DNA of 64,000 nt, taken from Bacteroides faecis MAJ27 (lineage in GTDB: Bacteria; Bacteroidota; Bacteroidia; Bacteroidales; Bacteroidaceae). Numbering within the stretch: position 1 is the first letter of the stretch; the number at the start of each line of letters is the position of its first letter. Below are positions 8,881 through 15,874 of the stretch, in pieces. The translations under genes and the position numbers were made by a program. The DNA is taken from contig NZ_FNNN01000014.1 of assembly GCF_900106755.1 (NCBI RefSeq), positions 62,001 to 126,000 on the forward strand. Reading direction: 5' to 3'. The notes below the pieces were generated by a model. It saw only the letters and a program-made list of their open reading frames with translations. It was not told the origin of the DNA and ran no database searches.

Positions 8881-9582
8881 TTATCCTATTTTGCTTATTT
8901 TCTTGAGCTTTTCTTCTTCGATGATTTTGATTTTTCTTCCGTCGATGGTGATCAGGCGTTCTGTTGCAAACTGTGACAAGGTACGGATGGCGTTTGAGGT
9001 AGTCATGTTCGACAGATTGGCAAGGTCTTCACGGGAAAGATAAATACTCAGTGTCGATCCGTCTTCTTCCAGGCCATAGCTTTCTTTGAGGAAAATCAGT
9101 GATTCTGCCAGGCGTCCGCGGATATGTTTCTGTGTCAGGCTGACGGTACGTTCGTCGGAGATGCCCAGATCAATAGAAAGCTGGCGGATAAAAAACATGG
9201 CTAAATCATTGTTCTGAGCGACTAGCGTGGTAATGGCAGTCATGGGGATGAGACAGACAACAGAGGGTTCAAAAGCGGCGGCGGCAGTGACGAAGTCTTC
9301 CTTTGCGAAGTAGGCACGGTACGCAAAGTACTCCCGCTGTTTGATCATGCGGATAATCTGGCTTCTACCTCCTACACCATCTTTGAAAATTTTGACTTTG
9401 CCGGTAATGAGGCACATCAAATGAGAGGGAGTTTCCCCTTCGCAATAAATGGTTTCGTTCTTTTTGTAGGTCTGTATCGTATAATTGTTCATCAGAAACT
9501 CCCTTTGTTCATTATTCAAAGGAGCTAACAGATCGGATAACGGTTCCGAAATATCGATGTCTGACATGTTCATTTTTACCAT
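8881..9582 (-). CDS. Crp/Fnr family transcription regulator
   Basis: 233 residues: an N-terminal cyclic-nucleotide-binding-like beta barrel (about 30-140, with ETIYCEGETPSHLMCLITGK) and a C-terminal winged helix (about 150-225) whose recognition region is YLSREDLANLSNMTTSNAIR. It lacks the Cys set of an Fnr-type iron-sulfur cluster, so the ligand is unknown. The start may instead be the internal Met at residue 6 (MSDIDIS). It is monocistronic, between its own terminator and promoter. In this genus such regulators act in redox or nitrosative stress and carbon responses, but nothing here fixes the target genes. Confidence 0.88.
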   Translation of the reverse strand: MVKMNMSDIDISEPLSDLLAPLNNEQREFLMNNYTIQTYKKNETIYCEGETPSHLMCLITGKVKIFKDGVGGRSQIIRMIKQREYFAYRAYFAKEDFVTAAAAFEPSVVCLIPMTAITTLVAQNNDLAMFFIRQLSIDLGISDERTVSLTQKHIRGRLAESLIFLKESYGLEEDGSTLSIYLSREDLANLSNMTTSNAIRTLSQFATERLITIDGRKIKIIEEEKLKKISKIG

Positions 9583-9610
9583 GGGTGCTACAAAACTGTG
9601 TTATACAGCA

Positions 9611-9618
9611 CAAAAGTA
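9611..9618 (-). promoter_or_regulatory. -7 promoter element of the Crp/Fnr gene
   Basis: Minus-strand TACTTTTG matches TAnnTTTG, 28 bp before the first start codon. Confidence 0.65.
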
Positions 9619-9651
9619 GAAAGAAAAAATGAGAAAATGAACGAAACTATA

Positions 9652-9690
9652 AAAAGATTGCACAAAAGCAGGTTCTTTCGTGCAATCTTG
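9652..9690 (-). terminator. Terminator of glnN
   Basis: Minus-strand stem AAGATTGCAC / GTGCAATCTT followed by TTTTATAG, directly after the glnN stop. Confidence 0.85.
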
Positions 9691-9699
9691 AGGACTTTT

Positions 9700-11889
9700 T
9701 TATTTGGTGAACAATAGTTCTCTGTACTTAGGCAGCGGCCATATTTCGTCATCTACTTCCATTTCCAGATGATCGATGTGATCGCGGATTTTATCAAGGT
9801 AAGGACGTACCTTTTCTTCGTATTCGAATGCCCTTTCTTTGTAGTTGTCTTTGTGGTTGGCTACTTTCCGGGCTTCGGTCATTTCTCGTACCAGTACTTT
9901 GATAGAAGTCACACGGTGCGAGATTTCGCGGATCAGTTCTTTGCGGTCGGCGCTCAGTACTTCAAATTCTTCGGGAGAGAAGATTTCTTTCATTTTGCAC
10001 AGATTTTCGAGCAGCCGGTTCTGGTAGGTGACAGCAGTCGGTACGATGTGGTTGATGGCAAGGTCGCCCAATACACGTCCCTCGATTTGTACCTTCATGG
10101 TGTATTTTTCCAATTCCACTTCCAGTCGGCTGTTGAGTTCGGTTTCGTTGAAGATACGTTCGCCGATCAGTACAGATTTCGATTGGTTGTCTACGTAGTG
10201 CATCAAGGCTTCCGGCACGTGGCAGATGTTGGTCAGTCCGCGACGGGCGGCTTCCTGTTTCCATTCTTCGGAGTAGCCGTCGCCCTCAAAGCGGATGGCT
10301 TCGGAGGCGATGATCGTTTCTTTCAGCAGGCGGAAGATAGCCTCGTCTTTTCCTACCCCTTCTTCCATCAGTTTCTCTACTGATGCGCGGAATTCGTTCA
10401 GCTGGTTTGCCATGGCAGCGTTGATGGCGATCATGGCTGCGGCACAGTTGGAGGAAGAGCCGGCGGCACGGAACTCAAAGCGGTTTCCGGTGAAGGCAAA
10501 AGGAGAAGTACGGTTACGGTCGGTGGTATCGAGCAGAATTTCCGGGATACGTCCGATTCCCAGTTTCAGCGTTGTCTTTTCTTCCGGTGTCATCTTCTCG
10601 TTGCCTACCTGACGCACGATTTCGTCGAGTGTTGCTGAGAGTTGTGAGCCCAAGAAGCAGGAAAGGATGGCGGGAGGAGCTTCGTTGGCTCCCAGGCGGT
10701 AGCTGTTGCTGGCGCTCATGATGGAGGCGCGAAGTAAATCTTGGTTCTTATATACCATCATCAGTACATTCACCAGGAAGGTGAGGAACAGCATGTTTCC
10801 TTTCGGGTTCTTTCCGGGAGCAAACAGGTTGATGCCGGTGTCTGTGCAGAGCGACCAGTTGTTATGTTTGCCTGAGCCGTTTACGCTGCTATAAGGCTTT
10901 TCGTGCAGTAGTACGTTGAAATGATGTTTGCGTGCGATACGCTTCATCAGATCCATGACAAGCTGGTTATGGTCGTTTGCCAGGTTACAGTTTTCGAAGA
11001 TAGGGGCCAGTTCGAACTGGTTGGGAGCTACTTCGTTGTGACGGGTTTTGGCAGGAATACCCAGTTTGTGGCATTCGATTTCGAGTTCCTTCATGAATGC
11101 CGTGACCCGTGGAGGAATAGAGCCGAAATAGTGGTCTTCCAGCTGTTGGTCTTTGGCAGAAGAGTGTCCCATTAAAGTACGTCCGGTCAGGCAAAGGTCG
11201 GGACGTGCGTTATATAAGGAGGAGTCTACGAGAAAATATTCCTGTTCCCATCCTAAGTTGGTAAATACGCGTGTTACGTTCTTGTCGAATAGCTGGCAGA
11301 CTTCCGTAGCGGCTTTGTCTACAGCGGCAAGTGCTTTCAGAAGCGGAGTTTTGTAGTCTAGTGCTTCGCCCGTATAAGAGATAAAAATCGTGGGAATACA
11401 AAGTGTGGTATCTACCACGAATGCCGGAGAAGAAACGTCCCATGCAGTGTATCCGCGAGCTTCGAAGGTATTACGGATACCGCCGTTAGGGAAAGAAGAG
11501 GCATCCGGTTCTTGCTGAATCAGCAGTTTTCCGGAGAATCGTTCGATCACTCCGCCGTCTTCGCCAAACTCGATAAATCCATCATGTTTTTCAGCTGTTC
11601 CGTCTGTCAGAGGCTGGAACCAGTGGGTGTAGTGTGTGACGTTGAGCGACTTAGCCCAGCTCTTCATGCCGTTGGCAATCAGGTCGGCTATTTCACGGCT
11701 GATCGGTGTACCTTTTTCGATCGCATCGGTAACTGCCTTATAGGCTTCTTTCGGAAGATACTCTTGCATCTTCTTGCGGTCGAATACATGGCTACCATAA
11801 TAATCTGAGAGTTTGTTGGAAGGGGCACTGACTTCCAACGGCTTCCGGTTGGAAAGTTCTTGTAAAGCGTAAAATCTCATTTTTGACAT
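9700..11889 (-). CDS. glnN: Glutamine synthetase type III
   Basis: 729 residues from the ATG at 11889 (MSKMRFYALQELSNRK); a longer in-frame start at 11922 would place the start codon inside the promoter and is rejected. The size and sequence fit GSIII, the dodecameric form first described from Bacteroides fragilis, which joins ammonia to glutamate using ATP. Diagnostic stretches are KTRHNEVAPNQFELAP, HEKPYSSVNGSGKHNNWSL and NRTSPFAFTGNRFEFRA, which hold the metal, glutamate and ATP ligands. It is monocistronic: an upstream region of nested inverted repeats (11934-12002) overlaps the expected -33 region and suggests nitrogen-dependent control. Confidence 0.96.
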   Translation of the reverse strand: MSKMRFYALQELSNRKPLEVSAPSNKLSDYYGSHVFDRKKMQEYLPKEAYKAVTDAIEKGTPISREIADLIANGMKSWAKSLNVTHYTHWFQPLTDGTAEKHDGFIEFGEDGGVIERFSGKLLIQQEPDASSFPNGGIRNTFEARGYTAWDVSSPAFVVDTTLCIPTIFISYTGEALDYKTPLLKALAAVDKAATEVCQLFDKNVTRVFTNLGWEQEYFLVDSSLYNARPDLCLTGRTLMGHSSAKDQQLEDHYFGSIPPRVTAFMKELEIECHKLGIPAKTRHNEVAPNQFELAPIFENCNLANDHNQLVMDLMKRIARKHHFNVLLHEKPYSSVNGSGKHNNWSLCTDTGINLFAPGKNPKGNMLFLTFLVNVLMMVYKNQDLLRASIMSASNSYRLGANEAPPAILSCFLGSQLSATLDEIVRQVGNEKMTPEEKTTLKLGIGRIPEILLDTTDRNRTSPFAFTGNRFEFRAAGSSSNCAAAMIAINAAMANQLNEFRASVEKLMEEGVGKDEAIFRLLKETIIASEAIRFEGDGYSEEWKQEAARRGLTNICHVPEALMHYVDNQSKSVLIGERIFNETELNSRLEVELEKYTMKVQIEGRVLGDLAINHIVPTAVTYQNRLLENLCKMKEIFSPEEFEVLSADRKELIREISHRVTSIKVLVREMTEARKVANHKDNYKERAFEYEEKVRPYLDKIRDHIDHLEMEVDDEIWPLPKYRELLFTK

Positions 11890-11919
11890 AAATAGTCCTC
11901 TTTTTATCGGTTGATGGCG

Positions 11920-11927
11920 CAAAATTA
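11920..11927 (-). promoter_or_regulatory. -7 promoter element of glnN
   Basis: Minus-strand TAATTTTG matches TAnnTTTG, 30 bp before the glnN start. Its expected -33 region falls in the first half-site of the inverted repeats that follow. Confidence 0.7.
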
Positions 11928-11933
11928 TATGTT

Positions 11934-12002
11934 TTTTCTGAAAGTACCCCTATATTTAAGGGGGTATTTTCAGAAAACAGACTGTTTTCTGAAAGACACC
12001 CC
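11934..12002. promoter_or_regulatory. Nested inverted repeats, candidate glnN operator
   Basis: Three related half-sites. H1 (11934-11950) reads TTTTCTGAAAGTACCCC; H2 (11961-11977) is its reverse complement with one mismatch; H3 (11985-12002) reads TTTTCTGAAAGACACCCC. H1/H2 form a 17-bp inverted repeat with a 10-bp centre; H2/H3 form a perfect 13-bp inverted repeat with a 1-bp centre (11968-11994). They lie just upstream of the glnN -7 box. Neither hairpin is followed by a T-run, so an operator is preferred to a terminator. Confidence 0.55.
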
Positions 12003-12069
12003 CTCTTTATTGGGTTGGTTTATCTCTGAATCACCTTTTGCTCATCACGGTTTTTTTGATTATGGCCCA

Positions 12070-12579
12070 TTAAGGGATGGTTTTCATTATTTCTTGTTGT
12101 CCATTCTCCTTTTTCTGTCGTTCGATTTCTGTAGCCATCTGTTTGACTAAAATTTCTACCTGCATATAATGCTTGTTCATGTTTCTGTATAGTAGCTTCA
12201 TTGCAGGACTGTCCATAGCCATTTGGGTGAGGAATTGTAAATGCTTTCCCATCGAGGCGTTCATTTGCATACGTGTTTTTTTGTTTAAGTCGTCTTGTAG
12301 GGAGTAAGCACCGCATGAGAGCAGGATTTCCGGTATACCATCATCCCAGGCATGCATGGTGAGGTGAGTGAGTGCTCCCACAATTTTTTTCAAGTCTTTC
12401 AGAAGAATGTTTAAGAGTTCGAATTCGGTACGGTTTGCGGAGCAGGAATTCGGGTTCAGAAGGAGGGCGAATTTGAGGTAGAAGTCCTTTAATTCTCCGT
12501 TAGGAACAACAAATGCATTTTGGGGAGTTTGTGCGATGCTTCCCACCGTTGGTTGAACGGCAACTTGTTCTGTTTCCAT
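12070..12579 (-). CDS. Unknown protein behind a structured leader
   Basis: 169 residues, not recognised. It is mostly helical with a hydrophobic-amphipathic body (DFYLKFALLLNPNSC; LLNILLKDLKKIVGALTHLTMHAWDDG) and no signal peptide, membrane helix or known motif. The C-terminal 25 residues are charged (QMATEIERQKKENGQQE). It ends about 180 bp before glnN, which has its own promoter. The notable point is a leader of about 200 nt with several long-range pairings (see 12630-12788), unusually elaborate for a small protein. A real gene is supported by its promoter, length and amino-acid composition. Confidence 0.6.
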   Translation of the reverse strand: METEQVAVQPTVGSIAQTPQNAFVVPNGELKDFYLKFALLLNPNSCSANRTEFELLNILLKDLKKIVGALTHLTMHAWDDGIPEILLSCGAYSLQDDLNKKTRMQMNASMGKHLQFLTQMAMDSPAMKLLYRNMNKHYMQVEILVKQMATEIERQKKENGQQEIMKTIP

Positions 12580-12629
12580 AATAATGATTATGAGTATGTG
12601 GTAGGCGAAGATTTTCTAAAATAATAAGA

Positions 12630-12788
12630 GCGGTTCCGCCTTTCCCGTTGCATTTCACCAGAAGGCAGTAGATGCATTAACATTCTACACGGGGGTACGG
12701 AACCGCCATATAGAATGAACGTAAACGGACATAAAAATGCCCGCCACGGAAATTGGCAGGTTTACCCGCCTTCTGGTATGAAATGCAT
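12630..12788 (-). ncRNA. Candidate structured leader RNA with crossing stems
   Basis: Read on the minus strand, the transcript should begin near 12786. Pairings seen: P1, 12768-12787 with 12649-12666, 18 bp with a 2-nt bulge; an inner arm GTAAAC/GTTTAC (12721-12726, 12760-12765) around TGCC/GGCA; CATTCTA (12681-12687) with TAGAATG (12711-12717); and GCGGTTCCG (12630-12638) with CGGAACCGC (12698-12706), which crosses P1 as a pseudoknot. CATTCTAC can also pair with GTAGATG at 12668-12674, so two folds compete. I do not recognise a known riboswitch or ribozyme class. Confidence 0.5.
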
Positions 12789-12790
12789 TA

Positions 12791-12820
12791 CAAAGGTACT
12801 ATATTTTTCTTTTTTGGCAA
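12791..12820 (-). promoter_or_regulatory. Promoter of the leader RNA and unknown gene
   Basis: Minus-strand -7 TACCTTTG at 12791-12798 and a -33 TTG at 12818-12820 with 19 bp between, the Bacteroides spacing. The predicted start point is at the 5' end of stem P1. Confidence 0.7.
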
Positions 12821-12894
12821 GAATAAAGTGAAAAATAAGAGACAAGTAAGAGTAACTTTAATACAATGTAGTTCCAAGACTAGTTTCAACCGAT

Positions 12895-12983
12895 GAAACA
12901 AAGTGTTTCATGCCTTGGAACAAAGTGTTTCAAGCAATGAAACAAAGTGTTTCGTACGGTGAAACAAAGTGTTTCAAGCGTTT
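12895..12983. repeat. 22-bp-phased palindrome array A
   Basis: Four consecutive 22-bp units starting at 12895, 12917, 12939 and 12961. Each has the palindrome GAAACAAAGTGTTTC (GAAACA/TGTTTC; one G change in unit 2) plus a variable 7-bp spacer (ATGCCTT, AAGCAAT, GTACGGT, AAGCGTT). Decayed units flank it on both sides (12873 and 12984). The palindromes are nearly identical while the spacers differ. Confidence 0.85.
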
Positions 12984-13120
12984 GAAACTATTTGAAACAC
13001 CTGTCGAAGTTCTCTGAAGCACCTATCTACCTGATTAACTTGACCATAGCTACTGTTTTGCTTAACCTGTTCTTTCAGGAAGTACTAAATCATTTTTCAG
13101 TCAAGAATACATGAGTCATC

Positions 13121-13208
13121 AGCTATTAACGCCTGATTTTTCGATTGTTAATAACTGACATGTCAATCATTAATAGTTGACACATCAAGCGTTAACATGC
13201 TGTCAATC
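13121..13208. repeat. 22-bp-phased repeat array B
   Basis: Four 22-bp units starting at 13121, 13143, 13165 and 13187. Each has RTTAAY at positions 5-10 (ATTAAC, GTTAAT, ATTAAT, GTTAAC) and ends in a TC. The rest is divergent, with TGACA/TGTCA motifs between units 2 and 4. It uses the same period as array A, but with a different core. Confidence 0.65.
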
Positions 13209-13241
13209 AATAGATAATGTAAGAAACATGTTATAAAATGT

Positions 13242-13289
13242 GATGGTAGCAGAGTGAGAGCAACTGCTTGCTCTCACTCTGCTACCATC
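13242..13289. repeat. Perfect 22-bp inverted repeat with a 4-nt loop
   Basis: Arms 13242-13263 and 13268-13289 (starting GATGGTAGCAGAGTGAGAGC) are exact reverse complements around CTGC. No T-run follows on either strand, so it is not a normal intrinsic terminator. Confidence 0.85.
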
Positions 13290-13428
13290 GGATCTCTCAT
13301 AACTGAAATACCGATGAATAAAGGAATGTAGAGCGATAGTTAGAGCATGAGAGCAAAACTCATGTTAAATTGATTGGGAGAGAAATCTGATATTTTCTCC
13401 GCTAACTCTTTTTTGCAGCTTAATTCCC

Positions 13429-13457
13429 TTGCTTTTCGATATTCTTTTTTATATTTG
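13429..13457 (+). promoter_or_regulatory. Promoter of the DUF5686 gene
   Basis: -33 TTG at 13429-13431 and -7 TATATTTG at 13450-13457, 18 bp apart. The -7 lies 26 bp before the TTG start codon. Confidence 0.7.
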
Positions 13458-13483
13458 CCTACAATAAACAGGAGATACGACGA

Positions 13484-15670
13484 TTGAAATATAAGATATT
13501 GATAGGATGTATGTTGTGCTTGTTCTCTTTTATTCCGAAGGGGGCAGCTAATCTTGTTCTCAATCCTTATACCAGTCAGGAGATATCTGCTGATTCCATC
13601 ATCGAACGTGTCATGACTTTTGCCCCTTCTTATGAAAGTATCGTGAGTGACTATCGCGCGAACCTATATATAAAGGGCAAGATGAATATTCAGAAGAAGA
13701 ATTTCATTCTCCGGTATGTACCTTCGATGTTTCGCTTGCAGAAAGGAGTACGCGAGTATCTGCTTGAAACGTACAGCGACCTGCATTATACAGCCCCCAA
13801 TATCTATGATCAGAAAGTAAAGGCGTCGCAAGGTACCGTGAGAGGGAACAGGGGCTTGCCGGGACTGCTCGAATATTTTAATGTCAATATCTATTCGTCC
13901 TCCCTCCTCAACGATGAACGCTTGCTGTCACCGCTTGCCAAAAACGGAAAGAAGTATTATAAATACCGGATTGACAGCGTGATGGGTGACCCTAATAATC
14001 TCGATTACCGGATACGCTTCATTCCCCGTACCAAGAGCGATCAGCTGGTGGGCGGCTATATGATTGTCAGCAGCAATGTATGGAGCGTGCGGGAAATACG
14101 CTTTTCGGGACGGTCGGAACTGATCACGTTCACTTGTTGGATCAAGATGGGGGAAGTGGGAAAGAAAGACGAGTTTCTTCCGGTGCGTTATGATGTCGAA
14201 GCCCTTTTTAAGTTTCTGGGAAACAAGGTAGACGGCAACTATACCGCTTCGCTGGACTATAAATCTATCGAACTGAAAGAAAGAAAAGTACGGAAGAAAG
14301 AAAAGAAGAAGTATAATCTGTCGGAGTCGTTTTCCCTGCAATGCGATACAAATGCTTATAAGACAGATGCTTCTACATTCGGAGTGTTGCGTCCCATCCC
14401 TTTGAGTGAGGGCGAAAAGCAACTTTATAAAGACTATACGTACAGACGCGATACCGTGTCGGTACAGCGGAAATCCAAGAGTCAGGCTTTCTGGGGAACA
14501 ATGGGGGACCTGATGGTGGAAGATTATAAATTCAATCTGTCCAATATCGGGAGTGTCCGTTTCTCGCCGTTTATCAATCCGCTGTTGTTCAGTTATAGCG
14601 GAAGCAATGGATTATCTTACCGGCAAGACTTCCGTTACAACCGGATTTTCAGAGGAGACAAGTGGCTCCGTATCGTGCCCAAGCTGGGTTATAACTTTAC
14701 ACGGAAAGAATTCTACTGGTCGTTGAATGCCGACTTCGAATACTGGCCGCAGAAGCGGGGCTTCTTCCGGCTGAGTGTAGGTAATGGTAACCGCATCTAT
14801 AGCAGTAAGATGCTGGATGAACTGAAAGCGATGCCGGATAGTATTTTTAATTTCGACCTCATTCATCTGGACTATTTCAAAGACTTGTATTTCAACTTCC
14901 GTCATAGTTTTGAAATAATCAACGGACTGGATATCAGTCTCGGTTTTTCGGCACATAAGAGAACAGCCGTCGAGAAGTCCCGCTTCGTGATTACGGGAGA
15001 CTATCCGATGCCTCCTCCGGAATTTATGGAACGGTTCAGAAATACCTATATCAGTTTCGCCCCGCGCATCCGTGTAGAATGGACTCCGGCGCTTTATTAC
15101 TATATGAACGGAAAACGTAAAATCAATCTGCGTTCTGACTATCCGACATTTTCGGTAGATTACGAACGGGGAATAGAGGGAGTATTCAAGAGTACCGGAG
15201 AGTATGAACGGGTGGAGTTCGACCTTCAACATAAGATTCAGCTGGGATTGATGCGAAATATTTATTACCGTTTCGGATTCGGAGCATTCACCAATCAGGA
15301 TGAACTGTATTTTGTCGACTTTGCCAATTTTGCCCGGCACAACCTTCCTGTGGGGTGGAATGATGAAATCGGCGGTGTGTTTCAGGTGCTCGACGGACGC
15401 TGGTATAACTCCTCCCGCCGTTACGTACGCGGACACTTCACTTATGAAGCCCCTTTTCTGATTCTCCGCCATCTGATGAAATATACCCGCTATGTGCAGA
15501 ACGAACGTCTTTATATCAGTGCGCTGTCTATGCCGCATCTCCAGCCCTATCTGGAAGTGGGGTATGGTATCGGTACGCATATCTTTGATGTAGGAGTTTT
15601 CGTCAGCAGTGAGAACTGGAAATTCAGCGGGATAGGATGTAAATTTACTTTCGAGTTGTTCAACCGATAG
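13484..15670 (+). CDS. DUF5686 family outer-membrane protein
   Basis: 728 residues starting with TTG (no ATG nearby; the promoter sits just upstream). A signal peptide (LIGCMLCLFSFIPKGAA, about residues 5-21) leads to a soluble domain with IIERVMTFAPSYESIVSDYRANLYIKG, then from about residue 350 a series of alternating strands rich in Tyr, Phe and Trp, ending in FTFELFNR with the aromatic-ended strand of an outer-membrane barrel. DUF5686 proteins often carry an N-terminal carboxypeptidase-like domain; this one lacks it. Function is unknown; the barrel is related in style to BamA/TamA and TonB-free porins. It is transcribed toward the retron, 50 bp before the retron's own promoter. Confidence 0.85.
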   Translation: MKYKILIGCMLCLFSFIPKGAANLVLNPYTSQEISADSIIERVMTFAPSYESIVSDYRANLYIKGKMNIQKKNFILRYVPSMFRLQKGVREYLLETYSDLHYTAPNIYDQKVKASQGTVRGNRGLPGLLEYFNVNIYSSSLLNDERLLSPLAKNGKKYYKYRIDSVMGDPNNLDYRIRFIPRTKSDQLVGGYMIVSSNVWSVREIRFSGRSELITFTCWIKMGEVGKKDEFLPVRYDVEALFKFLGNKVDGNYTASLDYKSIELKERKVRKKEKKKYNLSESFSLQCDTNAYKTDASTFGVLRPIPLSEGEKQLYKDYTYRRDTVSVQRKSKSQAFWGTMGDLMVEDYKFNLSNIGSVRFSPFINPLLFSYSGSNGLSYRQDFRYNRIFRGDKWLRIVPKLGYNFTRKEFYWSLNADFEYWPQKRGFFRLSVGNGNRIYSSKMLDELKAMPDSIFNFDLIHLDYFKDLYFNFRHSFEIINGLDISLGFSAHKRTAVEKSRFVITGDYPMPPPEFMERFRNTYISFAPRIRVEWTPALYYYMNGKRKINLRSDYPTFSVDYERGIEGVFKSTGEYERVEFDLQHKIQLGLMRNIYYRFGFGAFTNQDELYFVDFANFARHNLPVGWNDEIGGVFQVLDGRWYNSSRRYVRGHFTYEAPFLILRHLMKYTRYVQNERLYISALSMPHLQPYLEVGYGIGTHIFDVGVFVSSENWKFSGIGCKFTFELFNR

Positions 15671-15686
15671 TTTTTCCTCTCAACTA

Positions 15687-15717
15687 TTGCATAATGTGCA
15701 GAAAATACATATCTTTG
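15687..15717 (+). promoter_or_regulatory. Promoter of the retron RNA
   Basis: -33 TTG at 15687-15689 and a perfect -7 TATCTTTG at 15710-15717 with 20 bp between. Transcription should start about 15722-15725, within the first bases of the a1 arm, as expected for a retron transcript. Confidence 0.75.
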
Positions 15718-15720
15718 TAA

Positions 15721-15847
15721 GGAAGAGGATGAGGAAAAATTTAGCAGAAAAGAGGTGTAGTCGCCTCGCAGGCACAGGTATTTTCCTGGAAAATAAATCT
15801 CTGGTATAAATACCTCTATTTATTTTAGTAAAATCTCATCCTCTTCC
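15721..15847 (+). ncRNA. Candidate retron msr-msd RNA
   Basis: a1 GGAAGAGGATGAG (15721-15733) and a2 CTCATCCTCTTCC (15835-15847) pair perfectly over 13 bp. After a1 comes TTAGC (15741-15745), the motif that in retron Ec86 holds the branching guanosine; here that would be G15744. Next is the msr hairpin GAGGTG-TAGT-CGCCTC (15752-15767) and a small CAGG/CCTG hairpin (15775-15788). The msd hairpin has AAAATAAAT (15790-15798) paired with ATTTATTTT (15818-15826) around an inner GGTA/TACC. Predicted msDNA is short, about 40-50 nt. The RT gene starts 27 bp after a2. A competing pairing AGGTATTT/AAATACCT also exists in the msd part. Confidence 0.75.
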
Positions 15848-15874
15848 TCTCCTTTTTATATATGCAGCAACAAG

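Larger units (their letters stand above)
12580..13483. other. Gene-free region, 904 bp
   Basis: No convincing gene on either strand. In order it holds the leader RNA and promoter of the unknown gene (12580-12820), a 22-bp-phased palindrome array (12895-12982), a second 22-bp array (13121-13208), a perfect 22-bp stem hairpin (13242-13289), a small inverted repeat CATGAG/CTCATG (13346-13364) and the promoter of the DUF5686 gene (13429-13457). Confidence 0.8.

Noticed and set aside
11890..11922. Upstream in-frame start for glnN
   Set aside because: It would place the start inside the -7 element, and known GSIII proteins begin at MSKMRF.
12895..13208. A CRISPR array
   Set aside because: Period is 22 bp with 7-bp spacers, far too short for a CRISPR repeat-spacer unit, and no cas genes are present.
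13209..13230. A fifth unit of array B
   Set aside because: Only weak resemblance (TAAT at a shifted place); not counted.
15721..15847. Simple terminator of the DUF5686 gene
   Set aside because: The 13-bp arms are 101 bp apart with internal hairpins and a promoter directly before them; a T-run after a2 may add a stop, but this does not explain the rest.
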